Assembly: GCF_963666145.1 (NCBI RefSeq)
Contig: NZ_OY762614.1
Span: 2,404,001 to 2,468,000, forward strand
Source: an uncultured Desulfobacter sp.
GTDB lineage: Bacteria > Desulfobacterota > Desulfobacteria > Desulfobacterales > Desulfobacteraceae
Direction: 5' to 3'
Length of the DNA: 64,000 nt
Of this stretch, positions 53,566 through 63,048 are shown piece after piece. The position numbers and the translations under genes were made by a program. Positions within the stretch are counted from its first letter, which is position 1. Each line of letters begins with the position of its first letter. The notes under the pieces were generated by a model that ran no database searches, was not told where the DNA came from, and was given only the letters and a program-made list of their open reading frames with translations.

Positions 53566-53982
53566 ATGAAAGATATTCCATTAACCGAAGAAGAACAAAA
53601 GCCCCGCGGAGACCTGCTTCTTCGCACCCAGACAATGCCGGCGGACACCAACCCCAACGGAGACATTTTTGGCGGATGGGTCCTGTCCCAGATGGATATT
53701 GCAGGCAGCATCCTTGCCAAGGAGGTCACCTGCGGACGTGTGGTAACCATTGCCGTGGAAGGCATGAAATTTATTGAACCCATTCAAGTGGGGGACATCT
53801 TTTGCTGCTATGGTTCTGTGGAAAAAATAGGGAATACCTCTATTACGATTAAGCTTGAAGTCTGGGTAAAACCCATACTGCTGAACTCCTGCGGTACGGA
53901 GCGGTTTAAAGTGACCGAAGCACGATTCGTCTATGTTGCCATTGATGATAATCACAAGAAAAGACCAATCCCCAAAAAGTAA
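53566..53982 (+). CDS. yciA: Acyl-CoA thioesterase, YciA type
   Basis: A 138-aa hotdog-fold protein. MPADTNPNGDIFGGWVLSQM with the catalytic aspartate, GRVVTIAVEGMKF and VEVWVK-type LEVWVKP follow E. coli YciA closely. It hydrolyses acyl-CoA thioesters of broad chain length. The ATG at 53566 (AAGGA site) is used; a long in-frame extension to 53242 runs into the fumC upstream region and has no family match. Confidence 0.88.
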   Translation: MKDIPLTEEEQKPRGDLLLRTQTMPADTNPNGDIFGGWVLSQMDIAGSILAKEVTCGRVVTIAVEGMKFIEPIQVGDIFCCYGSVEKIGNTSITIKLEVWVKPILLNSCGTERFKVTEARFVYVAIDDNHKKRPIPKK

Positions 53983-54184
53983 AACCATCGATCTATATTT
54001 TCTTGGTCTTCTTGGTTGCCGATTATGATGTACATACCCATAGATCAAATGACGGAACACCAGTTTAAATAAATTCATAACAGGTCATTGACCTTTCCGA
54101 AATCAAAACTAATTTAACAAAAGACTAAATAAGTCTTAACTAAAAAATACGGCCGTTAAAATAAACAGGCGGTAAGGAGATATT

Positions 54185-54811
54185 ATGAATTTTGAACAGA
54201 TTACCCAGAACAGACGATCCATCAACTTTTTCGACCCTGAAAGAGAGGTCCCCCAGGATGTGATCAAAAAAATGGTGGAACTGGCCGGCCACACCCCCTC
54301 CAGCTTTAATCTCCAGCCCTGGAATCTGATGATCTTAAAGGACAAGGCGCAAAAGGAAAAACTCAAAGCCCTGGCCTGGGACCAGCCAAAAATCGTTGAA
54401 GCCCCGGTGACCATGATCGTTCTGGCAGATAAGGAAGGATGGAAACAAGGCCATCCCGGATTTGAACGCACCTGGCAGGAGATGGTCAAAACCGGCATGC
54501 CCGAAACCCAGCGCGACTGGTTCCTGGACGCAACAAACTCTCTGTATAACTGGAGTCCGGACGCCAACCTGGCCTTTGCTGCCAAAAACGCTGGCTTCTT
54601 TGCCATGAGCCTGATGTACGCAGCGGTCAGTTTAGGCCTTGACTCCCATCCCATGGACGGGTTTGATCACGAAGCGGTGAAAAAAGCATTTAACATCCCT
54701 GACAGATACTGGGTTACAATTCTGCTTGCCGTAGGTTACAAAAAACCCGGCCTTGAACTTACTCCGCCCAAATGGCGTAAAACCTATGAAGAGATTGTTG
54801 TTGATTTTTAA
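54185..54811 (+). CDS. Nitroreductase family flavoprotein
   Basis: A 208-aa FMN-dependent protein. ITQNRRSINFF at the start, HTPSSFNLQPWNLMILKD and the late NIPDRYWVTILLAVGY fit the nitroreductase family. It reduces an unknown substrate with NAD(P)H. A terminator follows it, so it is probably transcribed alone. Confidence 0.85.
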   Translation: MNFEQITQNRRSINFFDPEREVPQDVIKKMVELAGHTPSSFNLQPWNLMILKDKAQKEKLKALAWDQPKIVEAPVTMIVLADKEGWKQGHPGFERTWQEMVKTGMPETQRDWFLDATNSLYNWSPDANLAFAAKNAGFFAMSLMYAAVSLGLDSHPMDGFDHEAVKKAFNIPDRYWVTILLAVGYKKPGLELTPPKWRKTYEEIVVDF

Positions 54812-54852
54812 TAGCTAAGGAAATACAATTAAAAGCGACTTGAAAAATAGAC

Positions 54853-54887
54853 AAGGGGCCTGATAGTAACCGTCAGGCCCCTTTTGT
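54853..54887 (+). terminator. Terminator after the nitroreductase gene
   Basis: AAGGGGCCTGA pairs with TCAGGCCCCTT, followed by TTG, with a 9-base loop. Confidence 0.82.
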
Positions 54888-55078
54888 ATTTCAAAAACAA
54901 ATAGATGGTAATGAAATTTGATTTTCATAAATTGAAGGCGTAATATTGTAGATCATGGCTTCCAGTATTGTTTTATATAATTGCATACGCCCAAGACCGT
55001 ATCGGATCAATTTTACAAAGAGTTTTCATCCAGAATTTATGGAGTTTCATTTCTTAAAAACACCAACATGGTTTAACA

Positions 55079-56464
55079 ATGTCGTTGCTGCACCCTAAAG
55101 AACCCACCCGAAAAGGGAAACTTCTATCTCCGGGCCGGATCTCCATGCTCAGTTATGCCGTGTTGATTCTGCTTGGCGCAACGTTACTTCTTTTACCCGC
55201 AGCCACTGAAAAAGGAGAGATAAGCTTTATCGACGCGCTTTTCACATCGGCGTCGGCGGTTTGCGTCACAGGGCTGATTGTGGTGGACACTGCGTCGACC
55301 TTCACCTTTTTCGGCAAAGCGGTCATCATGGCGCTGATCCAGGCGGGAGGTATCGGGATTATGGTGTTGTCCACCATGTTCCTGCTCACCCTTGGCAAGC
55401 GGGTGGGTATGACCGGCCGGCAGATGCTCTCGGACACCTACAGTTACGGCCAGGGAAAGAATGTATATTCACTGGTCAAAGAGATACTGATCTTTACATT
55501 TGTTATTGAATTGATCGGGGCCGTATTCATGTTGCCCGATTTTCTTGGCAGGTTTCCGGTTGATACGGCCATCTGCTATGCCCTATTCCATTCGGTCAGT
55601 GCGTTCTGCAACGCAGGATTTTCCTTGTTCCCGGATAGCTTCACCCAATATGGCGGCAGTTGGCTGATAAATCTTGATATCTGCTTTCTGATTATCACCG
55701 GCGGTATCGGCTTCATTGTCATGGCTGAGATCCGCCAGAAATTTTCTTTTTCAAAACGCTGCTGGTCAAAACTGAGCCTGCATACGCGGCTTACACTGAC
55801 GGCCACCTTGATCCTGCTGGCCGGCAGTACACTGTTGTTTTTTGTGCTGGAGTGGTCCAACACCCTTAGGGACCTGCCCCTGCACACCAAATTTCTGGCC
55901 GCTTTTTTCCAGGCCGTCAATACCCGGACAGCCGGGTTCAACACCCTTGATATCGGCAGTCTGGCCAATGAAACACTTTTTATCAGTATTCTTTTAATGT
56001 TTGTGGGCACGGCTCCCGGCTCCTGCGGCGGCGGGGTCAAGGTCACCACGATATCCAGCCTCGCCATCCTGGGATATTCCAGATTCCGGGGCGAGGAGCA
56101 TCCCCATATTTTTTACCGCAGGGTGTCTGATGCCAGTATATCCAAGGCGGTGAGCCTGATCATCATCAGCATGCTGGTGATTGTCATTGGTGTGGTGCTG
56201 CTCCAGCAGACGGAAATCGGCGATGTATCCCATAATCTGACCCGGGGGTCTTTTCTTGAAATCCTCTATGAAGTGGTCAGTGCCTTTGGTACCGTCGGCC
56301 TGTCCACCGGTATTACCAGCGGATTTTCAGGAATCGGCAAACTGATTATCATATGTATAATGTTCATTGGGCGCTTGGGCCCCATGGGTTTTGCCATGGC
56401 CGTGAGTAAAAAAGGCAAACCAAGTAAATTTTCCTATGCCCAGGAAAATATAATGATTGGCTAA
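55079..56464 (+). CDS. ktrB: Potassium uptake channel KtrB
   Basis: A 461-aa membrane protein with about eight helices and four pore loops, visible as SAVCVTGLIV, SAFCNAGFSL, NTRTAGFNT and AFGTVGLSTG, each containing the filter glycine. It forms the K+ (with Na+) channel of the Ktr system. ktrA follows 11 bases downstream, which defines a Ktr operon rather than a Trk one. Confidence 0.92.
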   Translation: MSLLHPKEPTRKGKLLSPGRISMLSYAVLILLGATLLLLPAATEKGEISFIDALFTSASAVCVTGLIVVDTASTFTFFGKAVIMALIQAGGIGIMVLSTMFLLTLGKRVGMTGRQMLSDTYSYGQGKNVYSLVKEILIFTFVIELIGAVFMLPDFLGRFPVDTAICYALFHSVSAFCNAGFSLFPDSFTQYGGSWLINLDICFLIITGGIGFIVMAEIRQKFSFSKRCWSKLSLHTRLTLTATLILLAGSTLLFFVLEWSNTLRDLPLHTKFLAAFFQAVNTRTAGFNTLDIGSLANETLFISILLMFVGTAPGSCGGGVKVTTISSLAILGYSRFRGEEHPHIFYRRVSDASISKAVSLIIISMLVIVIGVVLLQQTEIGDVSHNLTRGSFLEILYEVVSAFGTVGLSTGITSGFSGIGKLIIICIMFIGRLGPMGFAMAVSKKGKPSKFSYAQENIMIG

Positions 56465-56475
56465 AGGATATCGAA

Positions 56476-57138
56476 ATGAAACAATTTCTGATTATCGGTC
56501 TGGGGAATTTTGGATTTCACCTGGCCACCCATTTATACCGCAAGGGCCATGATGTCATGGCCGTAGATAAAAGCCCTGCGCTTGTACAATCCATTAAAGA
56601 CCATGTCACCCAGGCGGTGGTTGCGGATGCCACGGATGCGGCCACCCTTAAAGAACTCGGCGTCAAAAATGTAGACACAGCCGTGGTGGGCATTGGCTCA
56701 GTGCTTGGAGACTCCATCCTTGCAGTGCTCAACCTTCAGGAAAATGGGATCCCCCATATTGTAGCCAAAGCCATCAGTGACCCCCATAAAAAAGTTTTAG
56801 AAAAACTGGGTGTTGAAGAGATTATTTTCCCGGAAAAAGACACGGCCCTGTCCATGGCAAGAAAACTGGATAACCCCAGCCTCATAGATTATCTGCCGTT
56901 TATGGAAGGGTATGGCATCATCGAGCTTACCGTGCCTGAAAAATTTGTGGGCAAAAGTCTTAAACAAATTAATCTGACCAATAAATACGGTGTTCAGGTC
57001 GTTGCCATAAAAGGTCAGGACGCTGACCATACACGCTTCTCCCCCAAGGCCGATCACATTTTAAACCAGGAAGATATCCTGATCCTGCTTGGCCCGGAAA
57101 AAGGGTTGGACGCCCTGAAAACCGCCTCCCCAAAATAA
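56476..57138 (+). CDS. ktrA: Potassium uptake regulator KtrA
   Basis: A 220-aa cytosolic protein with an RCK-N domain (GLGNFGFHLATHL nucleotide-binding loop, acidic VDKSP after beta-2) and an RCK-C domain from about residue 135. It binds nucleotides and gates KtrB. Next to ktrB in one operon. Confidence 0.93.
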   Translation: MKQFLIIGLGNFGFHLATHLYRKGHDVMAVDKSPALVQSIKDHVTQAVVADATDAATLKELGVKNVDTAVVGIGSVLGDSILAVLNLQENGIPHIVAKAISDPHKKVLEKLGVEEIIFPEKDTALSMARKLDNPSLIDYLPFMEGYGIIELTVPEKFVGKSLKQINLTNKYGVQVVAIKGQDADHTRFSPKADHILNQEDILILLGPEKGLDALKTASPK

Positions 57139-57397
57139 GCGCACCGGCCCTACGCAGGTATCCAAAAATCTACACAAAATAGTAATGATGAAATCAGTAT
57201 GTATTGCGAAAAATTTATGATATAAATGTAACTTAATCCGCCTGATATATCATTCAGGAAAATAAACGTCTTAGGGGCTCGAAAAATAAATTCTCCATTT
57301 TATATGCCCTTTTGTCCATATTCTTTGTTGCGACGCAGGGCATGCGGGTCTCTTAAGCTCCAAAAGTATTTGCACCTCATTAGTAAAAGGAGATTTT

Positions 57398-60085
57398 ATG
57401 GATCAAGACAAATTTGGTAGTAAAGATCAACTAAAATTGTCCAGTGCAACGGCGCAGTTTTATAGACTTGAGACCTTGGAAAAACAAGGGATAGGGAACA
57501 TCTCAAGCCTGCCGTTTTCAATTAAAATATTATTGGAGCAGACCCTACGCAACCTGGACTACTTCCAAGTCAATGAAGAAGATATCGTCGCATTGGCAAA
57601 CTGGCAGCCCAAACAAAAATCAGACAAAGAGATCCCGTTTAAGCCGGCCCGGGTGATTCTCCAGGACTTGACAGGGGTTCCCGCCCTGGTTGATCTGGCC
57701 GCCCTGCGGACATCCATGAGCCAGTTGGGGGGCAATCCTGCGGTGATCAACCCCAAAATACCGGTGGATCTGATTATTGATCACTCCATTCAAGTAGACT
57801 CCTTCGGCAAAGCAAACTCGCTTCAGCTTAATATGGAAAAGGAGTTTGAACGCAACCGGGAAAGATACGAATTTTTAAAGTGGGGACAGAAAAACTTTAA
57901 AAACATGCGGATATTCCCCCCCGGCGTGGGCATTGTTCACCAGGTGAACCTGGAGTCTTTGGCCAATGTCGTGCAAATGAGAGATAACGTCTGTTTTTCC
58001 GACACCGTGGTGGGTACCGATTCCCATACGCCCATGGTGAATGGTCTGGGCGTGCTGGGCTGGGGCGTTGGCGGCATTGAAGCCGAATCCGTCATGCTGG
58101 GCCAGCCCATTTATATGCAGATTCCCCAGGTGGTCGGATTCAAGCTGACCGGCAAAATGGGCCCCGGCACCACGGCCACGGATCTGGTTTTCAGGATCGT
58201 TCAAATCCTCAGGCAAGTGGGTGTGGTGGAAAAATTTGTTGAATTCTATGGCGACGGCCTTTCAGGTCTCAGCCTTGCCGACAGGGCCACCATCTCCAAT
58301 ATGGCGCCCGAATATGGGGCAACCATGGGGTTCTTCCCCACGGATGCCGAAACCCTGGCATATCTCAAAGAGACGGGCAGAAGTTCTGACATCATTGAAC
58401 GGGTCGAGCGTTACTGCAAAGAGCAGGGCCTTTTCAGAACCGACGGCATGGCCGCCCCGCAATTTTCAGAGGAAATTGAGCTGGATCTTTCAACCATCGA
58501 ACCCTCCCTGGCAGGCCCCAAACGGCCGATGGATCGCATCGGATTGTCGAGTATGAAGTCAACATGGGCAAAAACATTGACCGCCCCCGTTGGCCCCCAG
58601 GGATATGATTTAAAAGAAAAAGAGCTGGCGGCCCAGGCAGAGATCACCCCGTCCGACTCAGGAACGCCCTTTACCCTGGCACACGGATCTGTTGTGCTGG
58701 CGGCCATCACCTCCTGCACCAACACCAGCAATCCGTCCGTCATGATTGCGGCCGGCTTACTGGCTCAAAAAGCGGTGGAAAAGGGGCTGAAAACCAAACC
58801 ATGGGTCAAAACATCCCTGGCTCCAGGCTCAAGGGTTGTCACGGATTACCTTGAAAAATCAAAACTTGACGGATTTTTAGAAAAACTTGGATTTTTTACG
58901 GTCGGGTATGGCTGTACAAGCTGTATCGGCAATTCCGGTCCCCTGTCGGAACCGATAACCAAAGCCATAATCGACAACGATCTGGTCGTTGCCTCCGTTC
59001 TCTCGGGCAACCGGAATTTTGAAGGCAGAGTCAACCCACTCACAAAGGCCAATTACCTGGCAAGCCCGCCGCTGGTTGTGGCCTATGCCATCGCAGGAAC
59101 GGTCAACACCAATCTTGCGGAAGATCCCCTGGGAACAGACCCGGCCGGCAATCCGGTCTACCTGAAAGATATCTGGCCGAATACAGACGAAATTGCAAAC
59201 GTCATCTCAATGATCACCCCGGATATGTATCTGCAGCGGTACAGCAATTTTGAAACACTGTCTCCGCTCTGGAACGAAATCCCCACCAAGGGCGATGAGG
59301 TCTATGAATGGGATGAGTCATCAACCTATATCAGGAATCCGCCATTTTTCGTGAACATGAGCAAGGAGCTGAAACCTGACAGTGATATTGTGGATGCGAA
59401 GATTTTGGTGAAGGTTGGCGATTCTGTCACCACCGACCATATTTCACCGGCCGGTGCCATCGCACAAAAAACACCGGCAGCAAAGTATCTGCTTGATCAC
59501 AAAATCGCCCTGGCGGATTTTAACTCATACGGCTCAAGAAGGGGAAATGACCAGGTAATGGTCCGGGGCACCTTTGCCAACATCCGATTGAGAAACCAGC
59601 TTGCACCCGGCACGGAGGGCGGTATTACCACCTATCTTCCCACCGGGGAACAGATGTCCATTTTTGATGCGTCCTTGAAATATAAAGAAGCCGGCACGCC
59701 CTTGATTGTTTTGGCCGGCAAGGAATACGGCACAGGCTCTTCACGGGACTGGGCCGCCAAGGGGACGTATCTGTTAGGCGTCAAAGCGGTTATTGCAACC
59801 AGTTACGAAAGGATTCACAGATCCAACCTGCTGGGCATGGGTGTTTTACCCTTGCAGTTTAAAGACGGCAGTTCGCCGGAGTCTTTGAAACTGACCGGCA
59901 AGGAATCCTATTCCATCTTGGGACTCAGTGCCGGCATAAAACCCGGCATGACGTTGACACTCAAAGCGGATGACCGGGAAATTCCGGTGCTGCTCAGATT
60001 GGACACCCCCGTGGAAATTGAATACTATCGAAACGGCGGGATTCTGCATACCGTATTAAGAAACTTCATGAAAGAGGTCGGTTAA
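57398..60085 (+). CDS. acnA: Aconitate hydratase A
   Basis: An 895-aa aconitase of the AcnA/IRP type. The 4Fe-4S ligands are in ITSCTNTSNPSV and GYGCTSCIGNSG. The conserved DSHTPMVNGLGVLGWGVGG and SSRDWAAKG blocks are present. It interconverts citrate and isocitrate; it fits the acetate-oxidising cycle together with fumarase and the CoA-transferase. An AAGGAG site precedes the ATG. Confidence 0.95.
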   Translation: MDQDKFGSKDQLKLSSATAQFYRLETLEKQGIGNISSLPFSIKILLEQTLRNLDYFQVNEEDIVALANWQPKQKSDKEIPFKPARVILQDLTGVPALVDLAALRTSMSQLGGNPAVINPKIPVDLIIDHSIQVDSFGKANSLQLNMEKEFERNRERYEFLKWGQKNFKNMRIFPPGVGIVHQVNLESLANVVQMRDNVCFSDTVVGTDSHTPMVNGLGVLGWGVGGIEAESVMLGQPIYMQIPQVVGFKLTGKMGPGTTATDLVFRIVQILRQVGVVEKFVEFYGDGLSGLSLADRATISNMAPEYGATMGFFPTDAETLAYLKETGRSSDIIERVERYCKEQGLFRTDGMAAPQFSEEIELDLSTIEPSLAGPKRPMDRIGLSSMKSTWAKTLTAPVGPQGYDLKEKELAAQAEITPSDSGTPFTLAHGSVVLAAITSCTNTSNPSVMIAAGLLAQKAVEKGLKTKPWVKTSLAPGSRVVTDYLEKSKLDGFLEKLGFFTVGYGCTSCIGNSGPLSEPITKAIIDNDLVVASVLSGNRNFEGRVNPLTKANYLASPPLVVAYAIAGTVNTNLAEDPLGTDPAGNPVYLKDIWPNTDEIANVISMITPDMYLQRYSNFETLSPLWNEIPTKGDEVYEWDESSTYIRNPPFFVNMSKELKPDSDIVDAKILVKVGDSVTTDHISPAGAIAQKTPAAKYLLDHKIALADFNSYGSRRGNDQVMVRGTFANIRLRNQLAPGTEGGITTYLPTGEQMSIFDASLKYKEAGTPLIVLAGKEYGTGSSRDWAAKGTYLLGVKAVIATSYERIHRSNLLGMGVLPLQFKDGSSPESLKLTGKESYSILGLSAGIKPGMTLTLKADDREIPVLLRLDTPVEIEYYRNGGILHTVLRNFMKEVG

Positions 60086-60090
60086 TTTTA

Positions 60091-60125
60091 AAAGGGGAGT
60101 GGACACCATCCACTCCCCTTTATTT
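60091..60125 (+). terminator. Terminator after acnA
   Basis: AAAGGGGAGTGGA and TCCACTCCCCTTT form a 13-bp perfect stem around a CACCA loop, followed by ATTTC. Confidence 0.85.
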
Positions 60126-60145
60126 CTTGCTCAGTGCGTAACTGC

Positions 60146-61459
60146 TTACACTATCTTTTCGGTCATTTTGATGTTCAAATCGGCAAGTCCCTTTAATACA
60201 GGCTCGTAGATCTCTTTTTTGGTGGGAATCTGGACCCCTGTCAGATCAATTTTACCTTCGGCCATAAGCTTTATCCCGATACCCAAAGGCAGACTCACGG
60301 TTCTTGCCATTGACGAATCCCCATTAGGAATACCGTAGTCAATCAGGGTTGATGTGATGGTGGATTGACTTTCATCCGCATTTTCCACAATAAAAGTGTG
60401 GCGCAGCAAAAGCATATCCTTTTCGCCGGACTTATACGGCAGTTTTTCCATCAATTTTTCACTGAGAATATCCAGGCGGTTGTTCAAGTCAGGCATTTTC
60501 TCGTTTGAGAACAATCCCAGCCATTCCAGATTCCGGATCACAAAATGATCTTTCGCCAACCCGACTTTTTCGGCAACGGCTGCCACCACATCCCCACTGG
60601 CCACCACCCCTGCAATATCCGCCATCATCTGTTTGTAGGAGATATTGGACAAAGAGGGTCTTGGGGTGTCATCCACCAAACCCAAATCTACAATTTTCTT
60701 AAGGGTATCACACCACCCGATGTTCCGGTAGGTTCCCCGCATAATGGTAAGGGCATCTTTTAAACCGTAAATCTCCTTATAGGGCAGAGAATTCCGGTTG
60801 GGATAGACTTCAAATTCTCCTAAGTCTTCAACGGTTTCCACACGGTAGTTGAGAAACAGATCCTCTCCCTTAATGTCGACGACTTTATCATTTTTAAGGA
60901 AGCGGGCCGCATTTCTGGAGGCCAGCACCACCCCTTTGGGGCTCCATGAAAATTTGTAGCCAAAGGGATTGTCATTGTCTTCGGGTGCCGGCAAACCGCC
61001 GCAGATGGAATAAAAATGACGGATTTTACCCCCCTGGCCATGAACCTTGTCAATGACCTGCATGGCGGACATATGGTCAATGCCGGGGTCTACGCCTATT
61101 TCATTTAAGAACAGCAGATTTTTGGCTTTAACATCCGCATCCAGTGCGCGCATCTGATCACTCACATAGGAAGTGGTGGCCATAAATTTATCAAATTTCA
61201 GGCAGGTCTTGGCTACAGTGAGGTGCAGGGTCCAGGGCAGAAGACTGACAATGATGTCATGTTGTTTTACCAAGGCATCCAGGGCGTCCTGGTCTTCCAC
61301 TACAAGCTGACAGGCGGTCCCGTTCTCAAACCCCTGGACGATTTTTTGCGCCTTTTCAAGGGTTCTTGAGGCCACGGTAACCTTAAAATTATTTTCCAGC
61401 AAAAAGACCACACCGGGTCTGCTTACCAGGCCTGCGCCCAGTATCAATATGTTTTTCAT
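60146..61459 (-). CDS. Saccharopine dehydrogenase (glutamate-forming) type enzyme
   Basis: A 437-aa NAD(P)-binding enzyme with the Rossmann start NILILGAGLVSRPGVVFLLE and saccharopine dehydrogenase features such as LPWTLHLTVAKTCL and NEIGVDPGIDHMSAM. It corresponds to the C-terminal half of the eukaryotic aminoadipate semialdehyde synthase. It likely converts saccharopine to glutamate and aminoadipate semialdehyde. It starts 10 bases after the lysine-ketoglutarate reductase gene. Confidence 0.87.
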   Translation of the reverse strand: MKNILILGAGLVSRPGVVFLLENNFKVTVASRTLEKAQKIVQGFENGTACQLVVEDQDALDALVKQHDIIVSLLPWTLHLTVAKTCLKFDKFMATTSYVSDQMRALDADVKAKNLLFLNEIGVDPGIDHMSAMQVIDKVHGQGGKIRHFYSICGGLPAPEDNDNPFGYKFSWSPKGVVLASRNAARFLKNDKVVDIKGEDLFLNYRVETVEDLGEFEVYPNRNSLPYKEIYGLKDALTIMRGTYRNIGWCDTLKKIVDLGLVDDTPRPSLSNISYKQMMADIAGVVASGDVVAAVAEKVGLAKDHFVIRNLEWLGLFSNEKMPDLNNRLDILSEKLMEKLPYKSGEKDMLLLRHTFIVENADESQSTITSTLIDYGIPNGDSSMARTVSLPLGIGIKLMAEGKIDLTGVQIPTKKEIYEPVLKGLADLNIKMTEKIV

Positions 61460-61469
61460 GGGTGTTTCC

Positions 61470-62768
61470 TTAAATGTACTCTTTCATGTATTCGTAGTCG
61501 GGGGTGAACTGTCCCTTGTGAAGAATCAATGCTTTTTTGATAGCATAGGGCAGTTCCAGCTCATCAAAAGCGGTGTCAAAATCGGCATTCACAATATCCG
61601 GGGCAAACCCTTTCAACACCTGAGAAAAGAACATAGAAGACTCTTTTGAAAATTCACAGGGCAGGTTGTCAATGGCCATGACCGTAATCCCGTCCTTGGT
61701 GATGCCGTCTTCAAAGGTACCGGTTCCGGGCAGGTATGTAAAACAGGCATTATCCGGCATGGTGGCATCCTTTGTGATTTCAATGGAACCTTCTATATCG
61801 CAGCTGATGTCCCCGATCACCGAAAGTTTGGAGGGGTTGCCGGCAGCGTCTTGAAGTCCTTTGGCGGTCACGAGCCTGGGATAATCTTCGGTCCAGTAAA
61901 TGCAGTTGACCAGGATATCCATCCGGGGCAGAAAATCGCCCATGATGGACCGGTATTTTTCAGGATGGTCATAGTAATCCTGGAGCTTGAACTCACCGTC
62001 AATGGGGGTCACCATGTCAGCTTCTTTGAAGACCACTTTATAAATGTGGTGGCGATCCGGGCAGGCCTCTTCCCGGACCTGGGAAATCTGGTCCGGTGTA
62101 ATCTCTTTGACCGGCAGAATGTCCAAAATCAGCTGGGCACCCTGGGACACATTCCCGTATCCGGCAAAGCCGACCACAAGCGGGGCCATCTCTTCGGGCA
62201 GCCCCTGGCTTGCAATCTGCTCTCCGATGGTTTTGATATGGGCTTTGGCATCTTCCAGGGAGTCGTACCCATAGGCCTGTTTCAGCTCATCAAGGGGGGA
62301 TTGAATTCCCTTTTGGGCGGCCTTTTGTGCAAAGGCGAACAGGGTCTCGATCATACCGGCATAGCCTGCATGGGCGCCGAAAAAGATCAATCTCTGATTC
62401 TTTTCATTGACGATACGTTCGTAATCAATGAGGTTGCATTTAAGATCCACCAGCCGTTGGAGCAGACCCATATTATACGGCTGCCCTTTGATGGTATGGG
62501 AAAAAAAGATATAGGTTTTGCCCTGGGCCAGCAGATCCACGGGAATCTCTTTTACGGCAAAAACCGTATCAACCCCGCTTAAGTCCTCCTGGACAATCGC
62601 CTCATTTTTTTTAAATTCATCATCACTGTAGATCCTGAGCGTTGAGGGCTGAACCACAGCCTCAATGCAGAATCGGTCTTTGAGTTCTTTGACATCTTCG
62701 GGAATGAGCGGAACCCGTCTTTCCCATTTGTTCTTGTCCTCTCTTCGGACACCGAGGTATTTTTTCAT
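61470..62768 (-). CDS. Lysine-ketoglutarate reductase (saccharopine-forming) type enzyme
   Basis: A 432-aa protein corresponding to the N-terminal half of aminoadipate semialdehyde synthase. The start KKYLGVRREDKNKWERRVPL, FSHTIKGQPYNMGLLQ and FFGAHAGYAGMIETL show the alanine dehydrogenase/PNT-like fold of this family. It should condense lysine and 2-oxoglutarate to saccharopine. Placed directly upstream of the dehydrogenase, it forms a two-gene lysine degradation pathway. Biosynthetic direction is less likely but not excluded. Confidence 0.83.
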   Translation of the reverse strand: MKKYLGVRREDKNKWERRVPLIPEDVKELKDRFCIEAVVQPSTLRIYSDDEFKKNEAIVQEDLSGVDTVFAVKEIPVDLLAQGKTYIFFSHTIKGQPYNMGLLQRLVDLKCNLIDYERIVNEKNQRLIFFGAHAGYAGMIETLFAFAQKAAQKGIQSPLDELKQAYGYDSLEDAKAHIKTIGEQIASQGLPEEMAPLVVGFAGYGNVSQGAQLILDILPVKEITPDQISQVREEACPDRHHIYKVVFKEADMVTPIDGEFKLQDYYDHPEKYRSIMGDFLPRMDILVNCIYWTEDYPRLVTAKGLQDAAGNPSKLSVIGDISCDIEGSIEITKDATMPDNACFTYLPGTGTFEDGITKDGITVMAIDNLPCEFSKESSMFFSQVLKGFAPDIVNADFDTAFDELELPYAIKKALILHKGQFTPDYEYMKEYI

Positions 62769-62867
62769 ATGTTCTCTTTCCGTATAGATCTTATATTCAT
62801 TATATTTTCCATCAGTTAAAAAACGTTAGATCTATAGCAGATATAGGTATTTCATTCAATATATTAA

Positions 62868-62877
62868 TGGTATACCA
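62868..62877. promoter_or_regulatory. Palindrome upstream of the saccharopine operon
   Basis: TGGTATACCA is a perfect 10-bp palindrome about 100 bases before the reductase start. It resembles GntR-type sites. No regulator gene is adjacent. Confidence 0.25.
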
Positions 62878-62944
62878 GTGAACATACCAAGCATAGAAAT
62901 CTGCGGTGAGAACGAAAATGGAGATGGATTCTAACATCAACGCC

Positions 62945-63019
62945 GTAGGGGCAGGCCCCTGTGCCTGCCCTGCCCCTGTGCCGACCCCAACAAGGGCAAC
63001 CACAGGGGGTTGCCCCTAC
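62945..63019. repeat. Palindromic GC-rich repeat element
   Basis: The arms GTAGGGGCAGGCCCCTGTG (62945-62963) and CACAGGGGGTTGCCCCTAC (63001-63019) pair with 3 mismatches over 19 bases. The ends GTAGGGGCA/TGCCCCTAC are perfect. It sits between the saccharopine operon and the polyferredoxin gene end, and looks like a dispersed foldback repeat (MITE-like). Confidence 0.6.
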
Positions 63020-63048
63020 AACAAATGGCCGACGCCTGAAAGCCTGAT

